This document shows, one piece after another, positions 7,138 through 16,510 of a DNA stretch of 64,000 nucleotides (positions are counted from its first letter, which is position 1; every line of letters begins with the position of its first letter). The notes beneath the pieces were generated by a model. That model was given only the letters and a program-made list of their open reading frames with translations. It searched no databases and was not told where the DNA came from. The position numbers and the translations under genes are program-made. Origin of the DNA: an uncultured Rhodopila sp. (GTDB lineage Bacteria; Pseudomonadota; Alphaproteobacteria; Acetobacterales; Acetobacteraceae); NCBI GenBank assembly GCA_903932145.1, contig CAIZFE010000027.1, positions 52,919-116,918 on the forward strand, written 5' to 3'.

Positions 7138-7951
7138 CCGCCATGCCGAAGCGGCCCAGGCCGGGCAGTTTTATGGCCGGGCGGCGCAGATCGATCCCGG
7201 CCACCGCGGTCAGGATATTCAATTCGATCCCTTCGACCAGGGCGATCGTCAGGCCGCCGTAGCCACCCAACGTTAGCCGCAGGCCGGTGCGAGACGGGGT
7301 CGCACGCAGCCATCGGCCGTCGTACGGAAAATCCTTGCCGACCGCCGTGGACGGCAGCACCGCTCGCATTTCCGGCACCGCATCGATAATGGCCGAGATA
7401 AATGTATTCGAGTTCGGTCCCGGCCACGCTTGGTAATCGCCGGCATTGCGCCACGCGTAACGCGCGATGGCGGCCTCGATTTTCGGTACCAACGCGGCGG
7501 CGGTTTCCCCATCGGCCGCGAACACGACGTCCGGTGTGTGGCCGAACCATCTTCCGTCCGGCTCGAACCCGTTCATCCGAATCGGCAGTTCTCCCCACGC
7601 GGTGTAGTCATAGCGCGTATAGGACGCGGCCCCTTCCGGTTTAAAAACGATCCAGCTATGCGACGCCACAATACCGCGCCACCGCACGGTCTTCGCCGAG
7701 AAGATACGCACGACAGCAGCTTGATGCGTCCCGGGAGACGGCAGCACGCCGATGCTGGAACGATCCGCTGTGCGCCAACCGGGCCCGGCGCCCTCCATCC
7801 AGTAATTTAGAGCCGCAATGCCGATCGGCAGCAGATACAGCAGCGTAAACAGCGACAGGCAGGCTTTGAGGAGGGGCATCATGTCCGTTACATGGCTGCG
7901 GCGCAGCGGCAGGGCAAGCAGCCATTGGTTCAGGACAGCGTTCGCATCCAT
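7118..7951 (-). CDS. DUF3750-type membrane-anchored protein
   Basis: A 277-residue protein. After a short N-terminus there is one membrane segment (PLLKACLSLFTLLYLLPIGI, about residues 25-45), then a globular part with AAVVRIFSAKTVRWRGIVA, SHSWIVFKP, WPGPNSNTFI and DFPYDGRWLRATPSRTG. The SHSW...GPNSNT pattern matches the DUF3750 family, whose function is unknown; the conserved His and Asn could be catalytic, as in cysteine-peptidase-like folds, but that is speculative. The start at 7951 overlaps the upstream hydrolase gene by 22 bases; an internal Met at 7882 is an alternative. Confidence 0.78.
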   Translation of the reverse strand: MDANAVLNQWLLALPLRRSHVTDMMPLLKACLSLFTLLYLLPIGIAALNYWMEGAGPGWRTADRSSIGVLPSPGTHQAAVVRIFSAKTVRWRGIVASHSWIVFKPEGAASYTRYDYTAWGELPIRMNGFEPDGRWFGHTPDVVFAADGETAAALVPKIEAAIARYAWRNAGDYQAWPGPNSNTFISAIIDAVPEMRAVLPSTAVGKDFPYDGRWLRATPSRTGLRLTLGGYGGLTIALVEGIELNILTAVAGIDLRRPAIKLPGLGRFGMAVTPMTD

Positions 7952-8580
7952 GCGGCGGCTGCATCCAGAAACCCATCCATGACCTGCCGATCCGTGGCAC
8001 CTGAACGAACGGGAACATGAAACGAATGGTCGGCAAGCGCGATGGTGTCCAAAGTCGCGTTCGGCAATCGATCAATCAGCGGAACGAGCAGCTTCGGGTC
8101 CGCAAGCGCATCGCGGGTTCCCTGGATGAACAGCATTGGCACCCGCACGTCATGCAAATGCAAAGCCCTATCATCTGACGGCTTATTGGCCGGGTGCAAC
8201 GGAAATCCGAAGAACACCAACCCGCGGACGTCGAGTAACGGCGTCTCGGCCTGCGCCTGCGATGTCATGCGCCCACCAAACGACTTGCCACCAGCGAATA
8301 ACGGCAAACCGAGGCGGCCGGCCGCCTCGACCGCCGCGCGAACCGTGGCATGCGCCAGCGCCGGACGATCCGGTCGTTTCGACCCGGCTTCCATATACGG
8401 AAACTGGAACCGCAACGTCGCCGCGCCGCGCTGTTCCAACCCATCCGCGACCGCCTGCATGAACGGATGCGTCATCCCCGCCCCCGCCCCGTGCGCCAGC
8501 ACCAGGCATGCAAACGCCCCCGCCGGGGATTGGATCAGTCCCGAAACCGTGTGCGCCGCATCGACCTGGAGTGTGATCAC
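7930..8580 (-). CDS. Alpha/beta hydrolase (dienelactone hydrolase/KANL3-Tex30-like)
   Basis: A 216-residue alpha/beta hydrolase. The GTG at 8580 was chosen because it lies one base after the stop of the upstream gene and begins the first strand (VITLQVDAAHTVSGLIQSP). Motifs: LVLAHGAGAGMTHPFMQAV is the HG-GAG oxyanion region, GGKSFGGRM holds the nucleophile Ser in G-K-S-F-G, and DHSFHVP carries the catalytic His. This KANL3/Tex30-like subclass is mostly uncharacterised. Immediate coupling to a solute-binding protein gene suggests co-transcription. Confidence 0.85.
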   Translation of the reverse strand: MITLQVDAAHTVSGLIQSPAGAFACLVLAHGAGAGMTHPFMQAVADGLEQRGAATLRFQFPYMEAGSKRPDRPALAHATVRAAVEAAGRLGLPLFAGGKSFGGRMTSQAQAETPLLDVRGLVFFGFPLHPANKPSDDRALHLHDVRVPMLFIQGTRDALADPKLLVPLIDRLPNATLDTIALADHSFHVPVRSGATDRQVMDGFLDAAAAWMRTLS

Positions 8581-8581
8581 G

Positions 8582-9760
8582 TCAGGCGCAGGCGGGATTA
8601 ATCGGCAGGAACGCCTCCGACGGCGACAGCGAGCCGACAGCAGTATAGTAATCCCATGGACCACGGCTTTCGTCCGGCCGTTTCACGCGATACAGCGTCA
8701 CCTCGTACAGCGCCCGTCCATCGGCGCGCAACGTCGCCGGCCGGCCGAAATACGCCACCGGCATTGCCCGCATCGCCTTGTTGACCGCGATCGGATCATC
8801 GGTTCCGGCCTGTGCCATCGCCTTCAGGAAATGCAACGTGCTGGTATAGTTGGCCGCATGGTTCTTGGTCGGCACCGTTTTCCGATCCGCGATGAACCGT
8901 TTCGAAAACGCCCGGGACTGATCGTTCTGGTCCCAGTAGAAGCTGGCGGGGAAACTCAGGCCCTGTGCGACCTCCAGGCCCAGCGCGTGAATGTCGGTGA
9001 TGTAAACCAGATAGGCCGCCAATTGGACGCCGTTCTTACGCAAGCCGAACTCGGCGGCCTGCTTGATCAGGTTGACCTGGTCGCCACCCACGGCGGCGAT
9101 TCCGACGACACGCGCTCCGGAATTCTGCGCCGCCAGGATCTGCGAGGAAAATTCCGTGTTCATGATGGGGAATTTTATGTCGCCAATGACTTTGCCGCCG
9201 GTTGCCTCGATCGCTTTCGCGGTCATCGTTTCCAGCGCCTGGCCAAAGCTGAAATCGACGGTAATGAAAAACCATGTGCCGCCGGGCAGCAGTTTGGCCA
9301 CGCCGGTGGTCAGTGCGTGCGTGTCATCCGCCCAATGGCTGCTGGTGGGCGAGCAGTTCTTCGAAGTGAACTCACTGACCGCCGAGGCGGTGATCATGAC
9401 CGTACGGCCTTTCTCCCGAGCGACTTGTTGCACGGCGGCGGCGACGGGGGTGACGGGCAGGTCGATGATCGCATCGACGCCGTTATCGTACCAGGTACGT
9501 GCGATGGAACTGGCGACGTCGGGCTTGTTCTGCGTGTCGGCGTGCAGAATGTCGATAGGGCGACCGAGCACGACGCCACCGAAATCTTGCGCGGCCATGC
9601 GGGCGGCGGAGATGTTGCCGGCCCCGCCGCTGTCGGTGTACGGGCCGTTCTCGTCGGTCAGCACGCCGATCCTGACCGGGTCAGCGGCGAACGCCGGTGT
9701 GGCGGCGGCCATGGCGGCTCCGCTGAGTACGGCCCGGCGGCCGAGCGTTCTGTTATTCAT
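8582..9760 (-). CDS. ABC transporter substrate-binding protein (branched-chain amino acid/aromatic type)
   Basis: A 392-residue periplasmic binding protein of the Leu/Ile/Val (Peripla_BP_6) class. The N-terminus has a twin-arginine-like signal (NNRTLGRRAVLSGAAMAAA, cleavage near AFA). It then reads PVRIGVLTDENGPYTDSGG, a YDNGVDAIIDLPVTPVAAAV segment and VDFSFGQALETMTAKAIEA. No permease or ATPase genes adjoin it. Orphan members of this class often serve aromatic-acid or amide uptake. The neighbouring hydrolase and homogentisate dioxygenase genes make an aromatic ligand plausible, but this is inference. Confidence 0.9.
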   Translation of the reverse strand: MNNRTLGRRAVLSGAAMAAATPAFAADPVRIGVLTDENGPYTDSGGAGNISAARMAAQDFGGVVLGRPIDILHADTQNKPDVASSIARTWYDNGVDAIIDLPVTPVAAAVQQVAREKGRTVMITASAVSEFTSKNCSPTSSHWADDTHALTTGVAKLLPGGTWFFITVDFSFGQALETMTAKAIEATGGKVIGDIKFPIMNTEFSSQILAAQNSGARVVGIAAVGGDQVNLIKQAAEFGLRKNGVQLAAYLVYITDIHALGLEVAQGLSFPASFYWDQNDQSRAFSKRFIADRKTVPTKNHAANYTSTLHFLKAMAQAGTDDPIAVNKAMRAMPVAYFGRPATLRADGRALYEVTLYRVKRPDESRGPWDYYTAVGSLSPSEAFLPINPACA

Positions 9761-9784
9761 GCCTGATCGTTCCCCCGATGCGTC

Positions 9785-11092
9785 TCATGGCTTATGCGGA
9801 TCGAAGCGTTTCAGCAATGCGCTGCCGTAGGTGCCGTAGGCCGCTTGCCGCTGGGCGATGCCGGCGGCGTAGGCGGTGACGTGTTGCGGGAACCGGGTCT
9901 CGAACATAAAGGCCAGCGTGCCGTCCAGCTTGTGCGGCTTCAGCGCGGCGTTGCTGGCGCCTTCGAAGGCATCGCGGTCCGGTCCGTGCGGCAGCATCGA
10001 GTTGTGTAACGAGAACCCGCCCGGCGTGAAGCCGCCGCCGGTCTTGCCGTCATAGACTCCATAGATCAGACCCATGAACTCGCTCATGATGTTCATGTGA
10101 TACCACGGCGGACGGAAGGTATTTTCGGCGACCGCCCACCGTTCCGGAAAGATCACGAAATCGATGTTGGCGGTCCCAGGCGTTTCGCTGGGGGAGGTCA
10201 AGGTCGTGAAGATGCTCGGGTCGGCATGGTCGAACAGCAGCGGCCCAACAGGCGAAAATCGCCGCAGATCGTATTTGTACGGTGCGTAATTGCCATGCCA
10301 CGCCACCACATCCAGCGGCGAATGGTCCAGGTCGGTTTCCCACAACGCGCCGCCCCATTTGACGGTCAGGCGGCAGTCTGCATCGCGGTCTTCGTAGGCG
10401 GCCACGGGTGTCAGGAAGTCGCGCGGATTGGCGAGGCAGTTGGCGCCAATAGGGCCGCGTTCCGGCAGAGTAAAAGCACTGCCGTAGTTCTCGCACAGAT
10501 AACCGCGCGCCGGTCCTGCCGGGAGTTCGACACAGAACTTCACGCCGCGCGGAATGACGGCGACCTCCCCGGGCGCGATATCGATGACACCGAATTCGGT
10601 GCGCAGGCGGAGTGTCCCGTGCTGCGGTACGAACAGCATCTCACCGTCCGCGTTATAGAAATACGCGTCCACCATGGATTGTGTCGCGACATAGACATGC
10701 GTCGCCATCCCGCCCTGAGCCCCCGCGTCGCCCGCCGTCGTGATCGTACGCACACCTTGCAGGAACGTGACGGATGCTTCGGGTATCGGGATCGGGTCCC
10801 AGCGCATGGGTGCCGGCGGCACGCGGATTTCGGTGCAGGGCGCGGTGCGCCACAATCCCGCGTCGGCCGGCCGGAAATCCCCCCAATGCGCCACCGTCGG
10901 CCTGATCCGGTACAGCCAGCTTCGCTGATTGCTCGCGCGTGGGGCGGTGAACGGCGAGCCGCTGATTTGCTCCGCGTACAATCCATAAGCGCAGCGCTGC
11001 GGCGAATTGCGGCCGACCGGCAAGGCCCCGGGCAGCGCTTCGGTCTCGAAGCCGTTGCCGAACCCGGACTGATAGCTTGCGGTGTCGCTCAT
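9785..11092 (-). CDS. hmgA: Homogentisate 1,2-dioxygenase
   Basis: A 435-residue enzyme of normal length. It opens the ring of homogentisate to maleylacetoacetate in tyrosine/phenylalanine catabolism. The start at 11092 has AGGAAAGG upstream. Signature segments: [19 protein letters not shown] at the N-terminus, [11 protein letters not shown], and [18 protein letters not shown], which carries the Fe ligands His and Glu. [10 protein letters not shown] holds the third ligand region. The downstream pathway genes for maleylacetoacetate isomerase and fumarylacetoacetase are not adjacent. The SBP gene lies 24 bases downstream on the same strand, so a shared transcript is possible. Confidence 0.97.
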   Translation of the reverse strand: MSDTASYQSGFGNGFETEALPGALPVGRNSPQRCAYGLYAEQISGSPFTAPRASNQRSWLYRIRPTVAHWGDFRPADAGLWRTAPCTEIRVPPAPMRWDPIPIPEASVTFLQGVRTITTAGDAGAQGGMATHVYVATQSMVDAYFYNADGEMLFVPQHGTLRLRTEFGVIDIAPGEVAVIPRGVKFCVELPAGPARGYLCENYGSAFTLPERGPIGANCLANPRDFLTPVAAYEDRDADCRLTVKWGGALWETDLDHSPLDVVAWHGNYAPYKYDLRRFSPVGPLLFDHADPSIFTTLTSPSETPGTANIDFVIFPERWAVAENTFRPPWYHMNIMSEFMGLIYGVYDGKTGGGFTPGGFSLHNSMLPHGPDRDAFEGASNAALKPHKLDGTLAFMFETRFPQHVTAYAAGIAQRQAAYGTYGSALLKRFDPHKP

Positions 11093-11223
11093 GGGACGAT
11101 CCTTTCCTCTGGATCGCATTAACCCGCATGGTGGAAGGCGGGGCAAGGCCCGCCTCAGTTGCCCGGGGGTAGGAGCGGCTGATCCATGTGCTAACCTGCC
11201 CCGGCAAGAAGGGAAAACGAACC

Positions 11224-11706
11224 ATGACGGAAATCGACGGCTACGAAGTTCTGGGACTGGGACTTTACTTTGAGGACCTGCCGGTCGGCCGCAAATTCCG
11301 CACCATCGGACGCACGCTGACCGAGGCCGACCTGGTCAATTTCATCGGCGTCACCGGCATGACTGAGGTACTGTTCTCCAACACCGAATTTTTGCGCACG
11401 GAAAGCGATATCACCCGGCGGGTCGTCCCCGGGGCGATGGTGTATTCCTTCGCCGAGGGCCTTCTGGTGCACGCCACGATGCAGCACACCGGCTTCGCCT
11501 TCCTCAACATGGAGCTGAACGTGGCCGGCCCCACCTTTGCCGGCGACACGATCCATGTCGAATGCGAGGTCGTCGAAAGCCGCCGCAGCGCCAGCCGGCC
11601 GAACCGCGGGCTTGTCCGCACCTTCAATCGCGTCAAGAAACAGGATGGGTCCGTCGTCATCACCTACAACCCGCTGCGGATGGTGAAGGCGCGCACAACC
11701 GGTTGA
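11224..11706 (+). CDS. MaoC-family hotdog-fold dehydratase
   Basis: A 160-residue single hotdog domain. The start at 11224 follows AAGAAGGGAAAA. Motifs: [20 protein letters not shown], then [20 protein letters not shown], and [20 protein letters not shown], where the usual PG segment of MaoC follows. The end reads [16 protein letters not shown]. MaoC proteins hydrate enoyl-CoA thioesters. The active-site Asp/His pair of R-specific hydratases (D-x4-H) is only partly matched, since [10 protein letters not shown] lacks the His, so substrate and activity are uncertain. It heads a co-directional run that leads into the molybdenum hydroxylase genes. Confidence 0.85.
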   Translation: MTEIDGYEVLGLGLYFEDLPVGRKFRTIGRTLTEADLVNFIGVTGMTEVLFSNTEFLRTESDITRRVVPGAMVYSFAEGLLVHATMQHTGFAFLNMELNVAGPTFAGDTIHVECEVVESRRSASRPNRGLVRTFNRVKKQDGSVVITYNPLRMVKARTTG

Positions 11707-11760
11707 CCGGCCGTCCGGCAACCGGTACGCCGGTGCGGTCTTCAAGGGGGAGAACACGTC

Positions 11761-12576
11761 GTGGTCAGCCAACCGCCAGCAATGCTCGCCGAATTATCGG
11801 AAGAGTCCGCGACCGGCCGTATCGCGGAGATTTACGACGAGATTTGTCGTTTCTCCGGCGTGCCGTATGTGTCGTCGTTGCAGCGTTACCTCGCCACACT
11901 GCCTGATGTGCTGGAATGGGCCTGGGACGCCGTGCGGCCGGCCATGGTGTCGGGCGCGATACCGGAAGCCGGCTGGCGTCTGGCGCAGGCGTTTCGCCTG
12001 CCGCCCGCCGCACCGGTCTTGATCCCTGGCGCGGATGTCACGGCGATCCGCAATATCGCGGCGAATTTCGTGCGCGTGTCGCCGGTCAACATCGTCACCG
12101 GGGCGTGTCTGGCGGCATTGCTGAACGGCGCGCGGCCCGCCGGAGCGGGTTTTCCCGACGACTGGACCCCGTTGCCGATGCTGCCGCCGATGCCCGGCAA
12201 CGTCGATCCGGCATCCCTGCCGCCGGAACAACGTGCGGTGCTGATGCGATTTGCGACCGAGGTGGACGGCAAACCGTTCATCCCCGCGTTGTATCGCCAG
12301 ATTGCCCATTGGCCGGCGGTGCTGGCGTGGCTGGCCGACGAACTCGCCCCCCGTTTTGCCGCGCCTGAAACGGTCACCGCCCGCGCCGCATTCCGGGCCG
12401 CCGCCAGGGAGGCCGCACCGGCGATTGTTGCGCGGTTGCCGGGCGTTCCCGGCGGCCCGCCACCGGATGCCGATAATGTGCGTCGTGTGCTGGCAACCAT
12501 CGATCGGTATGCGGAAACCAGCCCGGAGATGACGATGTTCGGGCAATTGATACTCGATGCCTTTCCACAAGCCTGA
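11761..12576 (+). CDS. DehI-family (haloacid dehalogenase-like) protein
   Basis: A 271-residue protein starting at GTG with AAGGGGGAG upstream. The layout resembles DehI, a class of cofactor-free 2-haloacid dehalogenases built from two pseudo-repeats. It opens with LSEESATGRIAEIYDEICRF, then VPYVSSLQRYLATLPDVLEW, and the second half repeats the theme with FIPALYRQIAHWPAVLAWL. The duplicate helix pattern (LQRYLATLP / LYRQIAHWP) supports the fold. DehI-like proteins in non-dehalogenating clusters are common, so activity is uncertain. The gene overlaps the cytochrome c gene by 20 bases. Confidence 0.72.
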   Translation: MVSQPPAMLAELSEESATGRIAEIYDEICRFSGVPYVSSLQRYLATLPDVLEWAWDAVRPAMVSGAIPEAGWRLAQAFRLPPAAPVLIPGADVTAIRNIAANFVRVSPVNIVTGACLAALLNGARPAGAGFPDDWTPLPMLPPMPGNVDPASLPPEQRAVLMRFATEVDGKPFIPALYRQIAHWPAVLAWLADELAPRFAAPETVTARAAFRAAAREAAPAIVARLPGVPGGPPPDADNVRRVLATIDRYAETSPEMTMFGQLILDAFPQA

Positions 12577-13822
12577 CCGCGGAGCGCTCGCTTTGGCTAA
12601 CAAACGAATTGCCGGCATCATCGCGGTTCTGCTGATTGGCAGTGGCTGCGCGGCGGTGTGGCATCCCTCCATCGCGCCTTTGGCGGCGCGCCCGGCGTTT
12701 CCGACCGAGCAGATCGCCAGAGGCGCCGAATTGGCCGCTGTCGGCGACTGCGCCGTGTGCCACACGGTGTCACAAGGCCGCCCCTATGCCGGGGGACGCG
12801 GCGTACCCACCCCGTTCGGCACCGTCTATGCCACGAATATCACGCCGGACCCGGACACCGGCATCGGCCAATGGTCTGAAGCGGCGTTCCAACGGGCCAT
12901 GCGGGACGGTATCGACCGCGCCGGCCGCCATCTGTATCCGGTGCTGCCCTATCCGCATTTTACCCGCGCGAGCGACGACGATATCGCGGCGCTGTACGCG
13001 TTCCTGATGACGCGGGCGCCGGTGCATCAAACCACGCGGGCAAACGACTTGCCGTTCCCGCTGGATAATCGCGTGCTGCTCGCGGGTTGGAACCTGCTCT
13101 ACCTGAATACCGGCCCATGGCACCCCGATCCGGCGCACGACGCGGACTGGAACCGAGGCGCTTATCTGATCGAAGCCATCGGACACTGAGGCGCCTGCCA
13201 CACCCCCCACAACGCCCTCGGTGCCGAGAAAGACTCCCGAGCGCTGTCGGGCGGCGAGGCTGAGAATTGGTATGCGCCACCGTTGCAAGCCGCCTCCAAG
13301 GCGGGCCAACCATGGACCGAGGATGCGCTGGCGGACTATCTGCGCACTGGTTTCAGCGCCGGTCACGGTGCGGCGGCCGGCCCGATGACCGCGGTGACCG
13401 AGGAACTTGCCAGTGTCCCACAGGCAGACGTTCACGCGATGGCGGTTTATGTGGCGTCGTTGATGCCGAAATCGGCGGCGTTTGTTGCGTCGGCGCCGGG
13501 CGGTGGCGGTCTCGATCCACTGTTCGCGGGTGCCTGCGGTGGCTGTCACGCCGCCGATGCGCCGATGACGCGGAACGGTGCGCCGTCCCTGGCGCTCAGC
13601 ACCGCGGTGAACGCCCCGACCCCGCAAAACGTCATCCAGATCATGCTGAACGGCATCCCCTGGCGCGAGGGCAAACCGGCCCCTTATATGCCGGCCTTCG
13701 CTGCGGCGTTGACCGATGCCCAGGTGGCGGACCTCGCAACGTATCTACGAAAAACCTACAGCGATCAGACGGCCTGGACCATTGCCCCGGCCGACGTGGC
13801 CAAAATGCGGGAGGCATTATGA
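12557..13822 (+). pseudogene. Three-heme cytochrome c (Mo-hydroxylase electron acceptor) interrupted by an in-frame TGA
   Basis: One frame of 421 codons with a single TGA at 13187-13189 (codon 211). Upstream are a membrane-spanning N-terminus and heme motif CAVCH (residues 65-69). Directly at the TGA comes GACH, then TPHNALGAE, so the codon replaces the first Cys of the second CXXCH. A third motif CGGCH lies near residue 326, and the end overlaps the next gene by ATGA. This matches membrane-bound triheme cytochrome subunits that take electrons from molybdenum aldehyde or isoquinoline-type dehydrogenases. A TGC/TGT-to-TGA change, a sequencing error, or recoding are possible. The start may instead be a TTG at 12593 with GGAG before it. 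Confidence 0.85.
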
Positions 13823-14286
13823 TCCGGTTAAATATCAACGGCCACGTCCACGAGGTCGATGCCGAACCGGATACACCGCTGCTGTACGTATTGCGTGACG
13901 ACCTCGCCATGAACGGCGCCAAATTCGGCTGCGGTCTGGGCCAATGCGGCGCCTGCACCGTCATCGTGGACGGACAGGCGGTCTTCAGTTGCCTGACGCC
14001 GATTGCCGCGTTGTCCGACCGAACCATCCGCACGATCGAGGGGCTTGGCAACAGTCCCGTCCAACGTGCGTTCATCGACGAACAGGCCGCGCAATGTGGT
14101 TACTGCACCGCCGGAATGGTCATGCGGGCTCAGGCGTTGCTGGAGCATAACCCGCATCCGTCCGAGCAGGAGATTCGTTCCACCATGGCGGTGAATTTGT
14201 GTCGATGTGGAACTCATATGCGGATCCTGGCGGCGGTGCGCAAAGCGGCCACGGCGATGGGTTCGGCCAAGGTGACAAAGCCATGA
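13819..14286 (+). CDS. [2Fe-2S] subunit of a molybdenum hydroxylase (IorA/CoxS-like)
   Basis: A 155-residue small subunit of the xanthine-oxidase family. The N-terminal plant-type ferredoxin cluster is bound by C38, C43, C46 and C58 (KFGCGLGQCGACTVIVDGQ). The second, all-helical cluster uses C93, C96, C128 and C130 (AQCGYCTAGMVMRAQALL and NLCRCGTHMRI). The start ATG overlaps the cytochrome stop as ATGA and its own end overlaps the large-subunit start the same way. It transfers electrons from the Mo centre to the cytochrome subunit. There is no FAD subunit nearby, as in isoquinoline oxidoreductase-type enzymes. Confidence 0.95.
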   Translation: MIRLNINGHVHEVDAEPDTPLLYVLRDDLAMNGAKFGCGLGQCGACTVIVDGQAVFSCLTPIAALSDRTIRTIEGLGNSPVQRAFIDEQAAQCGYCTAGMVMRAQALLEHNPHPSEQEIRSTMAVNLCRCGTHMRILAAVRKAATAMGSAKVTKP

Positions 14287-16457
14287 TCTCTCGTCGGGGT
14301 TTATTGGCGGTCGGTGGCGGCCTGGTCGTTGCGTTCTCGCTGCGGGCGGAAGAACCGGCGCGGCCGGGCAGCCTGAAGGAAACACCACTGCTGGACGCGT
14401 GGATACGCGTGGCATCCGATGGGCGAGTGACCGTGTTCACCGGCAAGGCGGAGCTTGGCCAGGGACTGAAGACCGCCTTGTTGCAGGTCGCCGCCGAACA
14501 GTTGGATGTGCCTGTGTCGACCGTGGAACTCATAACGGCCGATACGGCGCGCACGGCGAATGAGGGATTTACCGCTGGTAGCCATTCCATGCAGGACAGC
14601 GGCACCGCGATCCTGAATGCCGCGGCGCAGGTGCGGGCGCTGCTGGTCGATGCGGCGGCTGTGGAACTCGGCGTTGCGGCGGCTTTGCTTTCGACTGTGG
14701 ACGGATCGGTGCGGACGACGGATGGACGCGGCATCGGGTACGGACCGCTGGCGGCGAAACTGAACCTGCATGTCGAGGCGGCGCCGGTCAGCGCGTTGAA
14801 AGACCCGGCTGCGTATCGGCTGATGGGCACGCCGATGCCGCGCGTCGATATACCGGCGAAACTACACGGCGGCGCATCCTATGTGCAGGACATCCGCCTG
14901 CCCGGCATGCTGCATGCCCGCGCCATCCGCCAGCCCAGCGTCGGCGCCAAGCTTCTGGCGTTCGATACGGGACCGGTCGAACGGATGCCGGGCGTGGTCA
15001 AAGTCGTGCGGGACGGCAGCTATCTGGCCGTCGTCGCGGATAAGGAGTGGCAGGCGATCAAGGCGATGCGGGCCCTGTCCGCCGCCGCGCAGTGGGAAGA
15101 AACCGCGACGCTGCCGGATGAAACGACTGTGCTGGAGACGATCCGCGCTCTGCCGGCGCGGGATATTCCGATTCTGACCTGGACGAATCCGGCCGGGCCA
15201 GCGGTGAAGCGGCAAAAGGCGAAATACACGCGTCCCTACTTGATGCATGGCGCGATCGGGCCATCCTGTGCGGTGGCCCGGTTTGTCGATGGCACCATAA
15301 CGGTGTGGACGCACTCCCAGGGCGTCTATCCGCTGCGGGCCGCGCTGTCCGGACTGCTGCGGCTGCCATTGGAAAAAATTCATTGCATCCATGTGGAGGG
15401 TTCCGGCTGCTACGGTCATAACGCCGCCGACGATGCCGCCGGCGACGCCGTCCTGATCGCTCGGGCTGTCCCCGGCCGGCCGATCCGCGTCCAGTGGATG
15501 CGCGAGCAGGAACATACTAACGAACCGTACGGTGCCGCGATGATCGCCGAGGTCTCCGGCGCGACCGACGCGGGCGGCAACATCGTCGATTGGGACTACG
15601 GCGTTTGGAGCAACACCCATAACCGCCGCCCCGCGGTCGGCGGCCTGATGTTGCAGAATGCGGCCTTACCTGACCCGTTGCCTGTGCCGCCCCCTACCCC
15701 GATCCCGATGCCGGAAGGGGGCGGCGAGCGTAACAGCAACCCGATCTATGCGTTCCCGAATGCCCGCGTGGTCTCGCATTTCATTCCGGAGATGCCGGTA
15801 CGGGTATCCGCGTTGCGGTCGCTGGGCGCGTACCTGAACGTGTTCGCCATCGAGAGCTTCATGGATGAACTGGCGGAAGGCGCCGGCGCCGATCCGGTGG
15901 ACTTCCGGCTGCGCCACCTGAAGGATGAACGGGCGAAAGCTGTCATCGCACTGGCCGCTGAAAAATTCGGCTGGGCCGCCGGCAAGCCTGGCGAAGGGCG
16001 CGGCTTCGCCTTCGCCCGCTACAAGAACCTGGGTGCCTATTGCGCCATTGCGCTGTCGCTGAGGGTGGAACACGAAACCGGCCAGATCCGTCTGGGTCGC
16101 ATTGTCGCCGCGGTCGATAGCGGCCAGGAGGTCAATCCAGACGGCATTCGCAACCAAATTGAGGGCGCCATCGTGCAATCCGCGAGCTGGACCTTGTACG
16201 AACAAGTCCATTTCGATCGGCGACGGATTTTGAGCGCGGACTGGAGCGGCTATCCCATCATGCGGTTCCCTGCGGTGCCGGAGTCGATCTCTGTCCATAT
16301 CGTTCCGCGACCTGGCCAGCCGTTCCTCGGAACGGGGGAAGCCGGGCAAGGCCCCACCGCCGCCGCTATCGCCAATGCCGTGCGCGACGCAGCCGGGATA
16401 CGGCTGCGAGATGTGCCATTCTCGGCAGCGAAAGTGAAGGCTGCGATCGGAATTTGA
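14283..16457 (+). CDS. Molybdopterin-binding large subunit (isoquinoline 1-oxidoreductase beta-like)
   Basis: A 724-residue protein of the xanthine-oxidase family, IorB/aldehyde-dehydrogenase subclass. It starts with a twin-arginine signal (MISRRGLLAVGGGLVVAFSL), so folded export is expected. Segments include VTVFTGKAELGQGLKTALLQ, the MGTPMPRVDIPAKLHGGASY hinge and HVEGSGCYGHNAADDAAGDA. The C-terminal FLGTGEAGQGPTAAAIANAV contains the active-site Glu that activates the Mo-bound water. It would hydroxylate an N-heterocycle or oxidise an aldehyde in the periplasm and pass electrons through the [2Fe-2S] subunit to cytochrome c. Substrate unknown. Confidence 0.93.
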   Translation: MISRRGLLAVGGGLVVAFSLRAEEPARPGSLKETPLLDAWIRVASDGRVTVFTGKAELGQGLKTALLQVAAEQLDVPVSTVELITADTARTANEGFTAGSHSMQDSGTAILNAAAQVRALLVDAAAVELGVAAALLSTVDGSVRTTDGRGIGYGPLAAKLNLHVEAAPVSALKDPAAYRLMGTPMPRVDIPAKLHGGASYVQDIRLPGMLHARAIRQPSVGAKLLAFDTGPVERMPGVVKVVRDGSYLAVVADKEWQAIKAMRALSAAAQWEETATLPDETTVLETIRALPARDIPILTWTNPAGPAVKRQKAKYTRPYLMHGAIGPSCAVARFVDGTITVWTHSQGVYPLRAALSGLLRLPLEKIHCIHVEGSGCYGHNAADDAAGDAVLIARAVPGRPIRVQWMREQEHTNEPYGAAMIAEVSGATDAGGNIVDWDYGVWSNTHNRRPAVGGLMLQNAALPDPLPVPPPTPIPMPEGGGERNSNPIYAFPNARVVSHFIPEMPVRVSALRSLGAYLNVFAIESFMDELAEGAGADPVDFRLRHLKDERAKAVIALAAEKFGWAAGKPGEGRGFAFARYKNLGAYCAIALSLRVEHETGQIRLGRIVAAVDSGQEVNPDGIRNQIEGAIVQSASWTLYEQVHFDRRRILSADWSGYPIMRFPAVPESISVHIVPRPGQPFLGTGEAGQGPTAAAIANAVRDAAGIRLRDVPFSAAKVKAAIGI

Positions 16458-16510
16458 CCGGCCTTCCGTCTCCGGCGTAGCCTTTCCGGACAGGGAAGCA
16501 GGAGGCGCGC

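Noticed and set aside
8581..8664. N-terminal extension of the alpha/beta hydrolase
   Set aside because: It overlaps the binding-protein coding end and is Arg-rich; the GTG at 8580 directly after that stop fits better.
13190..13260. Possible selenocysteine insertion element after the TGA
   Set aside because: Only weak stems (GGCGCC/GGTGCC and CTCG/CGAG) were found; no typical bacterial SECIS loop, so recoding is kept only as a possibility.
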